Shown: positions 16,134-26,061, counted from the stretch's first letter. The stretch is 64,000 nucleotides of DNA from Mesorhizobium sp. M1D.F.Ca.ET.043.01.1.1 (GCF_003952385.1 NZ_CP034444.1:6213001-6277000); one strand, 5' to 3'. Numbers and translations: made by a program. The notes: generated by a model not told the origin, from the letters alone.

Positions 16134-16999
16134 CGCTGTCGCCGCGATTTCGGATCGAGGATGTCGGCGATGCCGTCGCCGAGAAGGTTCAGTCCAAGCA
16201 CGGTGACGACGATCGCCATGCCGGGAAAGATCGCCATCCAGGGTGCGGTGACCATGCGGGTCTGGGCGTCGAACAGCATGCGGCCCCAGCTCGGCATCGG
16301 CGGCTGGGCGCCGAGGCCGACATAGGAGAGGCCGGCTTCAGCGAGGATGCCCAGCGCGAACTGGATCGTGCCCTGTACGAGCAGCAGTGTGGCGATGTTG
16401 GGCAGGATGTGCTCGACGGTGATCTCAGTCATGCCCTTGCCCGCGACGCGCGCGGCCAGGATGAACTCGCGCGGCCAGATCGCCAGCGCGCCGGCGCGGG
16501 CGACGCGCGCGAAGACCGGTATGTTGAAAATGCCGATGGCGATGATGGCGTTGACGGCGCCGGGGCCGAAGATGGCGGTGATCATGATCGCCGAAAGCAG
16601 CGCCGGGAAGGCGAAGACGAGATCGTTGATGCGCATCAGCGCCTCGTCGGCAATGCCGCCGCGCGCCGCGGCGAAGGCGCCGAGCGGCACGCCGACGCCC
16701 ATGCCGATGCCGACCGCGACCAGCGCCACGGCGATCGAGTTGCGGGCGCCGACCATGATCATCGACAGGATGTCGCGGCCGAAATGGTCGGTGCCGAACC
16801 AATGGGTCCACGTGGGCGCCTGCGTCTTGTCGGCGATCACCAGTCTGGTGACGTCATAGGGCGTCCAGACGAAGGAGGCGAGAGCGATCGCGGCTACCAG
16901 CAGCGTGATGGCGAAACCGACCAGGAATGAGCGGTTGCCGAAGGCCTTGGTCAGAACCGCGGCAAGCGTTTCCTCGGGCAGGTCGACGCGCATCGTCAT
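16130..16999 (-). CDS. Peptide ABC transporter permease (DppC type)
   Basis: A 289-aa inner-membrane permease of the DppC/OppC group, with the N-terminal DUF-like helix and the transmembrane domain carrying GTDHFGRDILSMIMVGARNS and the EAA-type loop near EFILAARVAGKGMTEI. ATG 16999 overlaps the stop codon of the upstream permease (ATGA). A long upstream open extension is only antisense noise. It works with the DppB-type permease, the double ATPase and the binding protein encoded in the same operon. Confidence 0.92.
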   Translation of the reverse strand: MTMRVDLPEETLAAVLTKAFGNRSFLVGFAITLLVAAIALASFVWTPYDVTRLVIADKTQAPTWTHWFGTDHFGRDILSMIMVGARNSIAVALVAVGIGMGVGVPLGAFAAARGGIADEALMRINDLVFAFPALLSAIMITAIFGPGAVNAIIAIGIFNIPVFARVARAGALAIWPREFILAARVAGKGMTEITVEHILPNIATLLLVQGTIQFALGILAEAGLSYVGLGAQPPMPSWGRMLFDAQTRMVTAPWMAIFPGMAIVVTVLGLNLLGDGIADILDPKSRRQR

Positions 17000-17943
17000 T
17001 GCCGGCCCCTGAGCCGCGGATCGACGACCGCATAGGAGAAGTCGACAAGCAGGTTGACGGCGATCACGGCGGCGACCAGGAGCATCACGACGCTCTCGAC
17101 GACGATCAGGTCGCGCTGGGTGATGGCCTGGAACACCAGCCGGCCGAGCCCCGGCAAATAGAAGACATTCTCGATGATGATGGTGCCGGCAAGCAGGAAG
17201 GCGAATTGCAGACCGAGGATGGTCAGCACCGGGATCAAGGCGTTGCGCAGGGCGTGACGCCAAAGCACCGCGCGGTAGGGCAGGCCCTTGGCACGGGCGG
17301 TGCGGATATAGTCCTCGCCCAGCACCTCGATCAGCGCCGAGCGGGCGACGCGCGCCAGGATCGCCGCTTGCGGCAGGGCCAGCGCGACGGCCGGCAGCAG
17401 CAGCGACTTCACCGCCGGCCAGGCTCCGGCTCCCCAGCCGGGAAATCCGCCGGCCGGCACCAGCCGCAGCCAGACGGCGAAGAGGTAGATCAGCATCAGC
17501 GCGAACCAGAAGTTCGGCACGGCGACGCCGAGCTGGGCGGCGCCCATGGCAAGCGCGTCGCCGGCACGGCCTTGCCGACTGGCAGAGAAAAGGCCGACCG
17601 GAATGGCGATTGCCGTCGACAGCGCCAGCGCGATAAGCGCCAGCGGCAGGGAAACCACGACGCGCTCACGCACGAGATCGATGACGGGAACCGAGTAAGT
17701 GTAGGAGCGGCCGAAATCGAGACTGAGCAGCCCGCCAGCCCAATGCAGGTAGCGCAGGGGAAGCGGCGCGTTCAGCCCCATCTGGTCGCGCAGGAGCTCG
17801 ACCTGGTCGGCGCTGGCGTTGAATCCGAGCATCAGGCGCGCCGGGTCGCCGGGCAGGATCTCCATCACCGCAAACACCACCATCGAGGCCAGCACGAGCG
17901 TGATGGCCGCAATGATGAAGCGCTTGAGGAGATAGGCGGTCAT
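16996..17943 (-). CDS. Peptide ABC transporter permease (DppB type)
   Basis: A 315-aa permease that starts MTAYLLKRFIIAAITLVLAS, as DppB/OppB proteins do. It has the conserved loop near YIRTARAKGLPYRAVLWRHALRN, the EAA motif that contacts the ATPase. It overlaps the next gene by four bases (ATGA). It is preceded by the binding-protein gene with a 29-bp gap, giving the usual order binding protein-B-C-DF. Confidence 0.92.
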   Translation of the reverse strand: MTAYLLKRFIIAAITLVLASMVVFAVMEILPGDPARLMLGFNASADQVELLRDQMGLNAPLPLRYLHWAGGLLSLDFGRSYTYSVPVIDLVRERVVVSLPLALIALALSTAIAIPVGLFSASRQGRAGDALAMGAAQLGVAVPNFWFALMLIYLFAVWLRLVPAGGFPGWGAGAWPAVKSLLLPAVALALPQAAILARVARSALIEVLGEDYIRTARAKGLPYRAVLWRHALRNALIPVLTILGLQFAFLLAGTIIIENVFYLPGLGRLVFQAITQRDLIVVESVVMLLVAAVIAVNLLVDFSYAVVDPRLRGRQ

Positions 17944-17972
17944 GGGAGGCGATCAGGCGATCGCGGCGGCTG

Positions 17973-19451
17973 TCAATCTGTCCACTTCACCTTGGTGAGG
18001 TCGTTGGCCTGGATCGGCGCGTTCTCCCACAGGCCCTGCAGCTTGGCGTCCCAGACCCCGACCTTCGGCAGTTCGTAGAGGAAGCCGACCACGGCATCGT
18101 CGGCGAGGATCTTCTGCGCCTCTCCCAGCAGCTCTTTCCGCTTCGCCTCGTCCGAGGTCAGGTTGAGCTTGGCGATGATGGCGTCGAAGGCCGGGTTGTC
18201 GTAATTGAAGTAGTAGTCCTTGCGCGAATAGATATCGATGTCGTTGGGCTCGGTGTGGGAGACGATGGTGAGATCATAGTCTTTCTTGGTGAAGACCTGA
18301 TCCAGCCATTGGGCCCATTCCACCGGCACGATCTCCAGGTCGATGCCGATCTCGCGAAGCTCGGAGGCGATGATCTCGCCGCCAAGCCGCGCGTAGGAAG
18401 GCGGCGGCAGCTTCAGCGTCGCCTTGAAGCCTTTCTCGAGACCTGCCTCCTTCAGCAGTTCCTTCGCCTTGTCGACATTGTGTGGATAGAGGCCGGTGAG
18501 GTCGACATAATCCTTGTTGGCGGGCGACATATGCGAGCCGATCGGCACGCCGAGGCCCGCCGAGGCGCCGTCGATGATCGCCTTGCGGTCGAGCGCGAAG
18601 GAGATCGCCTGCCTGACCTGGAGGTTGTCGAAGGGCGGCTTCTTGTTGTTGATCGCCAGGATGGTCTCGCCCTCGGTCGAGCCGATCACCACATGGAAGC
18701 GCGGATCGTCCTTGACCTGGGAGACGCTGTCGGGATCGAAGAAGGGGAAGGCCTGGATGTCGCCGGAAAGCAGTGCCGGCACGGCGGCCGCGGCATCAGG
18801 CACGATGCGGAACTCGACCTTGTCGAGAAAGACAGGCGCGCCCCAGTAATTGTCCGATTTCACCAAGCTGATCGACGAACCCTTGGCCCAACTCTGGAAT
18901 TTGAAGGGACCGGTGCCGATCGGCTTTTCCTTGTTGGTATCGGCCGATTTCGGCGACACCATCACCGCGTCGCCCCAGCCCATATTGTAGAGGAAGGAGC
19001 CTTGCGGGTTCTTCAGCGTGACCTTCACGGTCGCCGGATCGACGACGTCGACCTTGTCGATCTGCGCAAACAGGCCCTTTTGCGCGTTGACCGAATTGTC
19101 GGCGCGGGCGCGGTCGAGCGAGAATTTCACGTCGTCGGCGCCGAAGTCGCTGCCGTCGTGGAATTTCACGCCGGCATGCAGCTTGAAGGTGTAAGTCTTG
19201 CCGTCATCCGAGATGGCCCAGCTTTCGGCAAGGTCGGGCACCACCTCGCCGTTCGGGCCGATGCGGGTGAGACCTTCGAAGACGTTGGCGTAGAGCACCT
19301 CGTCGATCGCGGCGGCGGCGCCCGCGGTCGGGTCGAGATGAGGGGGTTCGAGCGGAATGCCGATAACGAGGTCGGTGCGCGCCGCAAACGCCGACGTGGC
19401 GGCGGCGAATGTCAGCACGGCCGCGGCGAAAATGGTCTTCCACAATTTCAT
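17973..19451 (-). CDS. Peptide ABC transporter substrate-binding protein (SBP family 5)
   Basis: A 492-aa periplasmic binding protein with a signal peptide (MKLWKTIFAAAVLTFAAATSAFA). The body is family 5, with PHLDPTAG, ESWAISDDGKTYTFKLHAGVKFHDG and RQAISFALDRKAII. It captures peptides or similar ligands for the permeases encoded downstream. ATG 19451 is preferred because GGGAG lies upstream and it places the signal peptide at the very start; an earlier ATG would add eleven residues. The ligand is unknown. The adjacent M20 peptidase suggests peptides or N-acyl amino acids. Confidence 0.92.
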   Translation of the reverse strand: MKLWKTIFAAAVLTFAAATSAFAARTDLVIGIPLEPPHLDPTAGAAAAIDEVLYANVFEGLTRIGPNGEVVPDLAESWAISDDGKTYTFKLHAGVKFHDGSDFGADDVKFSLDRARADNSVNAQKGLFAQIDKVDVVDPATVKVTLKNPQGSFLYNMGWGDAVMVSPKSADTNKEKPIGTGPFKFQSWAKGSSISLVKSDNYWGAPVFLDKVEFRIVPDAAAAVPALLSGDIQAFPFFDPDSVSQVKDDPRFHVVIGSTEGETILAINNKKPPFDNLQVRQAISFALDRKAIIDGASAGLGVPIGSHMSPANKDYVDLTGLYPHNVDKAKELLKEAGLEKGFKATLKLPPPSYARLGGEIIASELREIGIDLEIVPVEWAQWLDQVFTKKDYDLTIVSHTEPNDIDIYSRKDYYFNYDNPAFDAIIAKLNLTSDEAKRKELLGEAQKILADDAVVGFLYELPKVGVWDAKLQGLWENAPIQANDLTKVKWTD

Positions 19452-19567
19452 CGCTGAACTCCCATTGCTCAAAAACATGCTCAAGCCAGCGGATAGAAGC
19501 GTGATTTGGCCTGTGAGTAAATTGCGTTTCGTGCTGCCGGGCAGCGCCAGGGGAAATGTTTTCCGGA

Positions 19568-20845
19568 TCAGGCCGTCGTGCCGCGCAGCAGCTCATTGAG
19601 ACCGATCGCCATCACCTTGGCCGATTCCACCATGTCGGCGATGCCCACCCACTCGTCCGGCCGATGGGCGAGATCGAGGATGCCGGGGCCGTAGGCGATG
19701 CAGTCGTAGATGTGGCCGATGCGGGCAACGTGCTTCTGGTCGTAGGTGCCGGGCGAGATCACATAGTCCGGTTCGCGGTCGAAGACCTCCATGATGCCCT
19801 TCGCGACGGCTTTCGCGACCGGCGCGTCGCGCTCGGTCATCAGCGGCAGGACCTCCATCAGGTCGCGGATCTCGTAGTCGAACTTCTTCCGTTCGCGCTT
19901 CAGCCGTTCGAGTATGCCGGTGACTTCGCCCTTGACGGTGGCGAGGTCCTCCTCGAGCAGGAAGCGGCGATCGATGGTCAGCCGGCAGGAATCCGGCACG
20001 TTGGGCGAGGGCAGTCCGGGACGGAAGTCCTCGGTCTGGCCGCCATGGATGGAATTGATGTTCATGGTCGAGCGCCGGGCGCCCTCAGGCACCACCGGCA
20101 TCCGCGTCACCTTGCGGTCGAGCGCCGGAAACAGCTCGTCCTCGAAGGCCTGCAGCACGGCGCCCATGTGGCGCACCGCATTGTCGCCGAGGAATGGCAT
20201 CGAGCCATGCGCGATCTCGCCCTTGGTCTCGATCTCCGCCCACCAGACGCCGCGATGGCCGAGACAGATGCGGTCCTTGTTGAGCGGCTCTGGGATGATG
20301 ACGTGATCGACCTTCGGACTGGAGAAATAGCCGAGCTGCGCCAGATGCGCGACGCCGCCGAAGCCGCCGGATTCCTCGTCGACCGTGCCTGAAATCTCGA
20401 TGGCGCCGGGAAAGTCGGGATAGACCTCCATGAAAGCTTCCGCGGCGATGACCGAGGCGGCCAGCCCGCCTTTCATGTCGCAGGCGCCGCGGCCATATAC
20501 CCGGCCGTCCTTCACCTCGCCGGCGAAGGGGTCGACGGTCCAGCCGTCGCCGGCCTCGACCACGTCGATATGCGAATTGAAATGCACGCAGGCGCCGGGC
20601 GAGCGGCCGTCGAATCGGGCCACAACGTTGACACGCGGATAGCGGTCTGTGTCGCCGGGCGTGCCTTCGGCGCGGATGAACTTGGTCTCGAAGCCGAGCT
20701 TTTCCAGCCGCGCGCCGAGATATTCGGCGCATGGCCGGTAGGCCTCGCCGGGCGGATTGACGGTCGGAAAGCGGATCAGGTCGGCGGTCAGCGCGACCAG
20801 GTCGTCGACGCGGTCATCGACGGCCCGAAGGAGTCGTTCGTTCAT
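19568..20845 (-). CDS. M20 family metallopeptidase (ArgE/DapE/acetylornithine deacetylase-like)
   Basis: A 425-aa zinc peptidase. Metal ligands are visible in VHFNSHIDVVEAGDGW (His, Asp), in YGRGACDMKGGLAAS (Asp) and in SGTVDEESGGFGG (Glu, Glu), as in ArgE/DapE proteins. The family removes acyl or amino-acid groups from small amide substrates. It is the first gene of the peptide-transporter operon, 116 bp ahead of the binding-protein gene. That supports use of the imported compound as substrate. ATG 20845 is chosen by homology (MNERLLRAVDDRVDDL). Confidence 0.88.
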   Translation of the reverse strand: MNERLLRAVDDRVDDLVALTADLIRFPTVNPPGEAYRPCAEYLGARLEKLGFETKFIRAEGTPGDTDRYPRVNVVARFDGRSPGACVHFNSHIDVVEAGDGWTVDPFAGEVKDGRVYGRGACDMKGGLAASVIAAEAFMEVYPDFPGAIEISGTVDEESGGFGGVAHLAQLGYFSSPKVDHVIIPEPLNKDRICLGHRGVWWAEIETKGEIAHGSMPFLGDNAVRHMGAVLQAFEDELFPALDRKVTRMPVVPEGARRSTMNINSIHGGQTEDFRPGLPSPNVPDSCRLTIDRRFLLEEDLATVKGEVTGILERLKRERKKFDYEIRDLMEVLPLMTERDAPVAKAVAKGIMEVFDREPDYVISPGTYDQKHVARIGHIYDCIAYGPGILDLAHRPDEWVGIADMVESAKVMAIGLNELLRGTTA

Positions 20846-21100
20846 CGGCGGATTGAAAATGCAACGCGGCGCTTTTGCAAGCAGCCTTTCGCCGGTCGCC
20901 AGACAATGATCGAGGCAGGCTCTCAGGCTAAACCGTCGAGGGTGCGTGGCGTGCCAGCAACTATGGCGGGAAAATCGTTCAAATTCGCCGCATCGGATTG
21001 GCGGTTTCGTCAACAAGTGTGTGGTACTTAACGCACCTGCCGGCAAAATGATGGAAAAAAATCATGTGATGGCAGGGGGCAATCGAAGGGGTTTGATCGC

Positions 21101-21532
21101 ATGAAAAAGTTCGTTCTCATGGCAGCCGTGCTGGCAACAGCGTTGCTCGGCACGTCGATCGCAAGTCGCGCGGCCGCGCTGGTCGCCAACATCGATGTGT
21201 CATCGCAGACGATGACCGTCAGCAAATACGGCCAGGTGCTTTACCGCTGGAACGTGTCGACGGCGCGCAGGGGCTACTTCACGCCGCGCGGCAGCTACCG
21301 GCCGCAATGGACCGCGCGGATGTGGTACTCGCGCAAGTACGACAATTCGCCGATGCCGTATTCGGTATTCTTCCGCGGCGGCTACGCCATCCATGGCACC
21401 GGCGCCGTGAAGTATCTTGGGCGTCCGGCCTCGCATGGCTGCGTGCGCCTGCATACGGCCAATGCCGCGACCTTCTATTCGATGGTGAGGGAAGCCGGCT
21501 ACGGCAACACGCGAATCGTCGTCACTGACTGA
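21101..21532 (+). CDS. L,D-transpeptidase (YkuD domain)
   Basis: A 143-aa exported protein: an N-terminal signal peptide (MKKFVLMAAVLATALLGTSIASRAAA) and a YkuD domain. The catalytic site is in the motif pair AIHGTG and SHGCVRLHTANA, containing the active cysteine. Such enzymes form 3-3 cross-links in peptidoglycan, or link peptidoglycan to outer-membrane proteins in alphaproteobacteria. The protein is short, being little more than the catalytic domain. It stands alone, with a 255-bp upstream gap. Confidence 0.9.
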   Translation: MKKFVLMAAVLATALLGTSIASRAAALVANIDVSSQTMTVSKYGQVLYRWNVSTARRGYFTPRGSYRPQWTARMWYSRKYDNSPMPYSVFFRGGYAIHGTGAVKYLGRPASHGCVRLHTANAATFYSMVREAGYGNTRIVVTD

Positions 21533-21715
21533 AAACGGACCGGGGTGCCGGGGTCGCCGGGAGCAATTGCTGCCTGCCCCCTTTTTGGAGCGTTGCAGTA
21601 ATGCCTCACATGTGTCGAAAAGCAACGGCTTACGATGCCCTCAATAGTTGCGAAAGCTGGTCCGTGTCATAGAGCGGTGGTAAATGCGAGGCGTTAATTC
21701 TCACGCTTGGGGACT

Positions 21716-22561
21716 ATGATGTATCGATTTCTTTTGAGCGCTGCGATCGCGGCGACGGCAACTTCGGCTTTCGCCGCGGACGCGCCGGTTGTTCTGGACC
21801 AGGAACTGGCCCAGCCGCATATATCAGGTTATGGCGAAGTTTATCTCGGCGGTCTCTATTTCGCGACTCCCGGGGACGATGCAGACGGCACGACTGCCGG
21901 TGGCGCCGCTCGAATCAATTTCCCGATCGACGCCCGCTGGAACATCCAGACCGACGCGGTGATCGATTCGCTCTGGATCGAAGGCACGAACATCTACAGC
22001 TACGGCGGCGCGATTCATGGCTACTGGCGCGATCCGAGCTCGTATGCGCTCGGCGGCTTTGCCACGATCACCGGATATGGCGGCGACGAGTTTGTTAGCG
22101 ATGCGGATCTGTACACTTTCACCGTTGGCCCAGAGGCGCAGGCCTATTTCGGCAATGTGACACTCTACGGCCAAGTCTACTACGGCCAGTTGCGGGCCAG
22201 CGGCGAGTCCGAACATCTCGACAATTGGGGCGGCCGTGGTGTCGTGCGGTATTTCGCGCAGGACGATCTGCGCTTCGACGGTGAACTCGGCTTCTCGAGG
22301 CTGTCCGGCTTTGGCGGGCATTTCGATACTGTCACGGCAGCGTTGCAGGCCACCTATCGGTTCTCGGGGACCCCTTGGTCAGCGTTTGGCCGCTATCAAT
22401 TGGACCACCTGACCTTCTCGGAAGGTTCGGGCAGCGTGAACGTCCACAAATATGTGATCGGGCTGCGGGCAAGCTTCGGTTCCGACACGCTGCTCTCGGA
22501 AGACCGCAATGGCGCCACCATGGATACGTATCGACCCAACTTCACGATACCGTTCCTCTAG
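21716..22561 (+). CDS. Secreted protein with predicted outer-membrane beta-barrel character
   Basis: A 281-aa protein with a clear signal peptide (MMYRFLLSAAIAATATSAFAA, cleavage before DAPVV). The rest is a run of alternating hydrophobic/polar strands rich in Gly, Tyr and Phe (GYGEVYLGGLYF, NVTLYGQVYYGQL, ALQATYRFSG, YVIGLRASFG), which suggests a beta-barrel with roughly a dozen strands. No family could be named. ATG 21716 follows GGGG; a second ATG is the next codon. A strong terminator follows, so it is a single-gene unit. Confidence 0.75.
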   Translation: MMYRFLLSAAIAATATSAFAADAPVVLDQELAQPHISGYGEVYLGGLYFATPGDDADGTTAGGAARINFPIDARWNIQTDAVIDSLWIEGTNIYSYGGAIHGYWRDPSSYALGGFATITGYGGDEFVSDADLYTFTVGPEAQAYFGNVTLYGQVYYGQLRASGESEHLDNWGGRGVVRYFAQDDLRFDGELGFSRLSGFGGHFDTVTAALQATYRFSGTPWSAFGRYQLDHLTFSEGSGSVNVHKYVIGLRASFGSDTLLSEDRNGATMDTYRPNFTIPFL

Positions 22562-22596
22562 GAACTACTCTGCCAGTTCAGGTCGCCTGAAATCAG

Positions 22597-22626
22597 AGCC
22601 GCGAAGAGCGATCTTCGCGGCTTTTC
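22597..22626 (+). terminator. Rho-independent terminator
   Basis: agccgcgaaga (22597-22607) pairs perfectly with tcttcgcggct (22612-22622) around a gcga tetraloop, and is followed by a T-run. It lies about 35 bases after the stop codon of the beta-barrel-like gene. Confidence 0.9.
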
Positions 22627-22707
22627 CTTGCGCAGGCACTGCGCTCGGGCTGAGTTGATCGAGCCGGAGAACCGCGCTGAGCGATTTCTGAGATACGGCC
22701 CGGAGGC

Positions 22708-23697
22708 TCAGCCGGCCTCTTTGGCCAGCCCACGCCGATTGCGCCGGCGACCGCTCATTTCCCAGCGCTTGTGGAACCACATCCACTGTCCGGGATCCTC
22801 GCGCACCCAGCGCTCGACGACGTCGGCCAGCAGCTGGGTGGTGGCGTGGACATCGACGCTGCCGCTTTCGGTGCGGGGCAGGCTCAGCTTGTCTTCGATC
22901 TCGAGGCGGAACCGGTTTCCCGGCAGCCTGACGCAGCGCGCCGGATAGACATCGCAGTCATAGTGGCGGGCGAGCATGCCCAGCACCGGATTGCTCTGGC
23001 AGGGCCGGCCGAAGAAGGTCGTCTCGACGCCGTTGGTGAATTTCTGGTCGACAAGAACGCCGATATTGCCGCCGTTTTCCAGGATGGCGGCGAGCGCGAA
23101 TGACGCGCCGGTGGAAGACGGCAGCAAGCCTCCCATCGTCGAGCGGCGCGTCGAGTGGATATAGTCGGCGAGGTAGGGGTTGTTGGGCGGGCGGAACAGC
23201 GCCGTGATGTTCATGCCGAAGGTGGCGGCGGCGACCGGCAAAAGTTCGAAATTGCCGAGGTGGCCAGTGAACAGGATATGCGGCCTCTTCTCGCCGGCGA
23301 TCTCGACAAAATGGTCGACGCCGCGGACCTCGACCCGGCCCGGCTCGGCGGCATTCGGGTCGAAGTCGAAGAGGGCATCAAGGAAAATGTATTCGGCGGC
23401 AAGCCGGGCCATGTTGCCCCACATGTCGGACGCGATGGCCTCGATCTCGGCATCGCTCTTTTCCGGATAGGCGAGGCGCAGATTGTTGACGGCCACCCTA
23501 TGCCGCCCGACCATCGGCCCGATGCGGCGGGCGACGCGGTCGGCGAAGTTGAGCGCGCTGTCCGGCGGCAAAAGGCGCAGCAGCCCGATCATCGCCATGG
23601 CAAGCCGCGCGACCAGCCAATGCTCCATCTGGCGCAGCCGCCGGCCATAGCGGAACATGAAGTCCCGGCGGGCTTTCTTGAGCACCTTGCCGACCAT
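22708..23697 (-). CDS. lpxXL: Lipid A acyltransferase for very-long-chain fatty acid, LpxXL type
   Basis: A 329-aa LpxL/HtrB-family acyltransferase with the catalytic H-x4-E motif in FTGHLGNFELLP, and VDQKF further on. In rhizobia this gene ends the acpXL operon and attaches the 27-hydroxyoctacosanoyl chain from AcpXL to lipid A. The order and strand here match that operon, which is the basis for the specific name. ATG 23697 starts five bases after the stop codon of the preceding dehydrogenase gene and has a weak GAGG upstream. A membrane-associated N-terminus is expected. Confidence 0.88.
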   Translation of the reverse strand: MVGKVLKKARRDFMFRYGRRLRQMEHWLVARLAMAMIGLLRLLPPDSALNFADRVARRIGPMVGRHRVAVNNLRLAYPEKSDAEIEAIASDMWGNMARLAAEYIFLDALFDFDPNAAEPGRVEVRGVDHFVEIAGEKRPHILFTGHLGNFELLPVAAATFGMNITALFRPPNNPYLADYIHSTRRSTMGGLLPSSTGASFALAAILENGGNIGVLVDQKFTNGVETTFFGRPCQSNPVLGMLARHYDCDVYPARCVRLPGNRFRLEIEDKLSLPRTESGSVDVHATTQLLADVVERWVREDPGQWMWFHKRWEMSGRRRNRRGLAKEAG

Positions 23698-23702
23698 ATG
23701 CC

Positions 23703-24731
23703 TCAGGAAACGCGCAGGATGATCTTGCCGAAGACGTCGCGGCCTTCCATGCGCTTCAGCGCCGCGTCGATGTCGTCGAAGCCGACCTCGGTATCGACGA
23801 CCGGGGCGACAAGGCCGGCCGCCATCTTCTGCATGGCGTTGGCCATGTTTTCCATGCGGCAACCGAAGGAACCGAGCAGCTTCAACTGCTGCTGGAAAAG
23901 CTGCATCAGGTTGACCTGCGTCGACACGCCGGAGGTCGAGCCGCAGGTGACAAGACGGCCGCCGCGCTTCAAGGAGAGCATCGAGCCGGCAAAGGTGTCA
24001 GCGCCGACATGCTCGAAGACGACGTCGACGCCCTTCTTCTTGGTCAGCTTGCGCACGACGCCTTCGAAACGGTCCTCGCGGTAGTTGATGACATGGTCGG
24101 CGCCAAGCGCCTTCGCCTTGTCGATCTTGTCGTTCGAGCCGACCGTGGTGATGACGGTGCAACCCATCTTCTTGGCCAGCTGGATCGCGGCAGTGCCGAT
24201 GCCGGAGCCGCCGGCATGGACGAGGATGGTCTCGCCGGGTTCCAGCTTCGCGTTGTCGAACAGCATATGCTCGACCGTGCCGAAGGTGACGGGCGCGACG
24301 GCGGCGCCGATTTCCGTGACGCCGGGTGGCGCGGGCACCAGCAGGCGGGCCGGCAGGTTGATCTTCTCCTGCGCGAAGCCGTCGAGATGAAAACCGTGGA
24401 CGCCGGAGACATGCTCGCAGAGATTGTCGCGGCCTTGGCAGCAGGCGCGGCAAAGCCCGCAGGTGCGCGCGCCGTAGATCGACACCAGCTGGCTCGGCAG
24501 GAGGTTGGAGACGCCAGGCCCGACCGCCTCGACCTCGCCGGAGGCTTCGGCGCCGACGACCAGCGGCAGCTTGCGCTTGGCGAAGGCCATGCCGCGCCAG
24601 CCCCAGACGTCGATATGGTTCAGCGCCACCGCCTTGATGCGGAGCGTCACTTCGCCGAGCGAAGGCGGCGGGGGAGGCGGCAGATCCACCGTTTCAAGGC
24701 GGCGGTCCTCTATAAGTTGCAATGTGCGCAT
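23703..24731 (-). CDS. Zinc-type alcohol dehydrogenase-like protein of the very-long-chain fatty acid operon
   Basis: A 342-aa medium-chain dehydrogenase. It keeps the structural-zinc cysteines (CGLCRACCQGRDNLC) and the NAD(P)-binding glycine motif (GGSGIGTAAIQLA). The first catalytic-zinc position reads LNHIDVWGW, without the usual cysteine, as in quinone-reductase-like members. In Rhizobium this is the adh2XL position of the acpXL operon, between fabF1XL and lpxXL. Its likely job is a reduction step in making the 28-carbon hydroxy fatty acid. That is an inference from context. Confidence 0.85.
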   Translation of the reverse strand: MRTLQLIEDRRLETVDLPPPPPPSLGEVTLRIKAVALNHIDVWGWRGMAFAKRKLPLVVGAEASGEVEAVGPGVSNLLPSQLVSIYGARTCGLCRACCQGRDNLCEHVSGVHGFHLDGFAQEKINLPARLLVPAPPGVTEIGAAVAPVTFGTVEHMLFDNAKLEPGETILVHAGGSGIGTAAIQLAKKMGCTVITTVGSNDKIDKAKALGADHVINYREDRFEGVVRKLTKKKGVDVVFEHVGADTFAGSMLSLKRGGRLVTCGSTSGVSTQVNLMQLFQQQLKLLGSFGCRMENMANAMQKMAAGLVAPVVDTEVGFDDIDAALKRMEGRDVFGKIILRVS

Positions 24732-24769
24732 TTGGCCTGTCGGTGCTGTGGAAGCGGAAAAACGTCCGC

Positions 24770-26050
24770 TTAGACCGGTTCCCGCGCCATGACAAGGCAG
24801 GTGTTCTGGCCGCCGAAGCCGAAGGAATTCGACAGAACCGTGCCGACCTCGGCATTGCGCTTCTTGTTGGGCACCACGTCGAGCACGATCGCAGGATCGG
24901 GATTGTCATAGTTGATGGTCGGCGGAATGACGCTTTCGCGCATCGTCATCAGCGAGAATGCGGCCTCGACGGCGCCCGCGGCCGACAGCGTATGGCCGAT
25001 CATCGACTTGTTCGACGAGATCGGCATCGAGCCGGTCCGCTCGCCGAAGACGGTCGACAGCGAGAGATGCTCCATCTTGTCGTTTTCCGGCGTCGAGGTG
25101 CCGTGCGCGTTGACGTAGTCGATCTCGTCTTCGCCGAGGCCCGCATCGGCAAGCGCGGCACGGACCGCGGCAATCGCCGGCGAACCGTCCGGCTTGGAGC
25201 GGGTGCGGTGGAAGTCGTCGGCCTTTTCGCCGCAGCCGCGCATGATGCCGAGGATGGTCGCGCCGCGGGCAAGGGCCGCCTCCAGCGATTCCAGCACCAG
25301 CGCGCCGGAGCCTTCGGCAAGGACAAAACCGTCGCGGTCCTTGGAAAAGGGTTTCGAGGCCTTTTCCGGGATATCGTTGTGGGTAGAGAGCGCCGAAAGC
25401 AGCGAGAAGCGGATGAGCGCCTCGGCCGTCGCGGAGCCATCGGCACCGATCGACAACGCCTTGTCGCATTCGCCGCGGCGGATCGCCTCGACACCGAGCT
25501 GGATCGCGGTGGCGCCGGAAGCGCAGGCAGTCGACAGCGTGATCGGCAGACCGCGCGTGCCGAAACGGTCGGCGAGGCGATCGGCGATCGAGCCGAACTG
25601 GGTGGTCTCGAAAATTTCCAGCTCCTTCAGCCCGCGCGCGACCCTGAGCAGCCTTTCGGAACCGCTTTCCTTCTTGTCGGAATTGTAGAGCGAGAAGCGG
25701 TCGGCCCAGTCGAGCTCGACCGGCGGCGAAGCGAGGAATAGCGGTCCGCTGAAATCGCCGCTGTCGAGGCCGGCTTCCGCCACCGCTTCCTGCGCGGCGG
25801 TCTCAGCCAGCTCGTAGGTGAGGGGGCTGGCACCCTTGGAGCTCGACGGCAGGAAGTCGACCATACCGGAGATGCGGGTGTTCAGATGATCGACCGGAAA
25901 GCGGGTGATCGGGTGGATACCGGATTTGCCGGAGGTCAGCGCCGCCCAGTTGTCGGCCTTGCCAACGCCGAGCGACGTCACAACGCCGATGCCGGTGACG
26001 GCGACGATCGGCCTGCCCATGTGATCGCGGAGATTGGCCATGCTTTTCAT
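24770..26050 (-). CDS. fabF1XL: Beta-ketoacyl-ACP synthase II-like, FabF1XL
   Basis: A 426-aa condensing enzyme with a complete Cys-His-His active site: cysteine in LSTACASGATAIQLG, histidine in VNAHGTSTPENDKME and histidine in NKSMIGHTLSAAGAVEA. It elongates the chain carried by AcpXL during very-long-chain fatty acid synthesis. The start is uncertain among ATG 26050, ATG 26041 and an in-frame TTG at 26065. 26050 is used because GAAGG lies upstream. The gene follows fabF2XL almost directly, which fits formation of a heterodimer with it. Confidence 0.88.
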   Translation of the reverse strand: MKSMANLRDHMGRPIVAVTGIGVVTSLGVGKADNWAALTSGKSGIHPITRFPVDHLNTRISGMVDFLPSSSKGASPLTYELAETAAQEAVAEAGLDSGDFSGPLFLASPPVELDWADRFSLYNSDKKESGSERLLRVARGLKELEIFETTQFGSIADRLADRFGTRGLPITLSTACASGATAIQLGVEAIRRGECDKALSIGADGSATAEALIRFSLLSALSTHNDIPEKASKPFSKDRDGFVLAEGSGALVLESLEAALARGATILGIMRGCGEKADDFHRTRSKPDGSPAIAAVRAALADAGLGEDEIDYVNAHGTSTPENDKMEHLSLSTVFGERTGSMPISSNKSMIGHTLSAAGAVEAAFSLMTMRESVIPPTINYDNPDPAIVLDVVPNKKRNAEVGTVLSNSFGFGGQNTCLVMAREPV

Positions 26051-26061
26051 TTGCCTTCGCT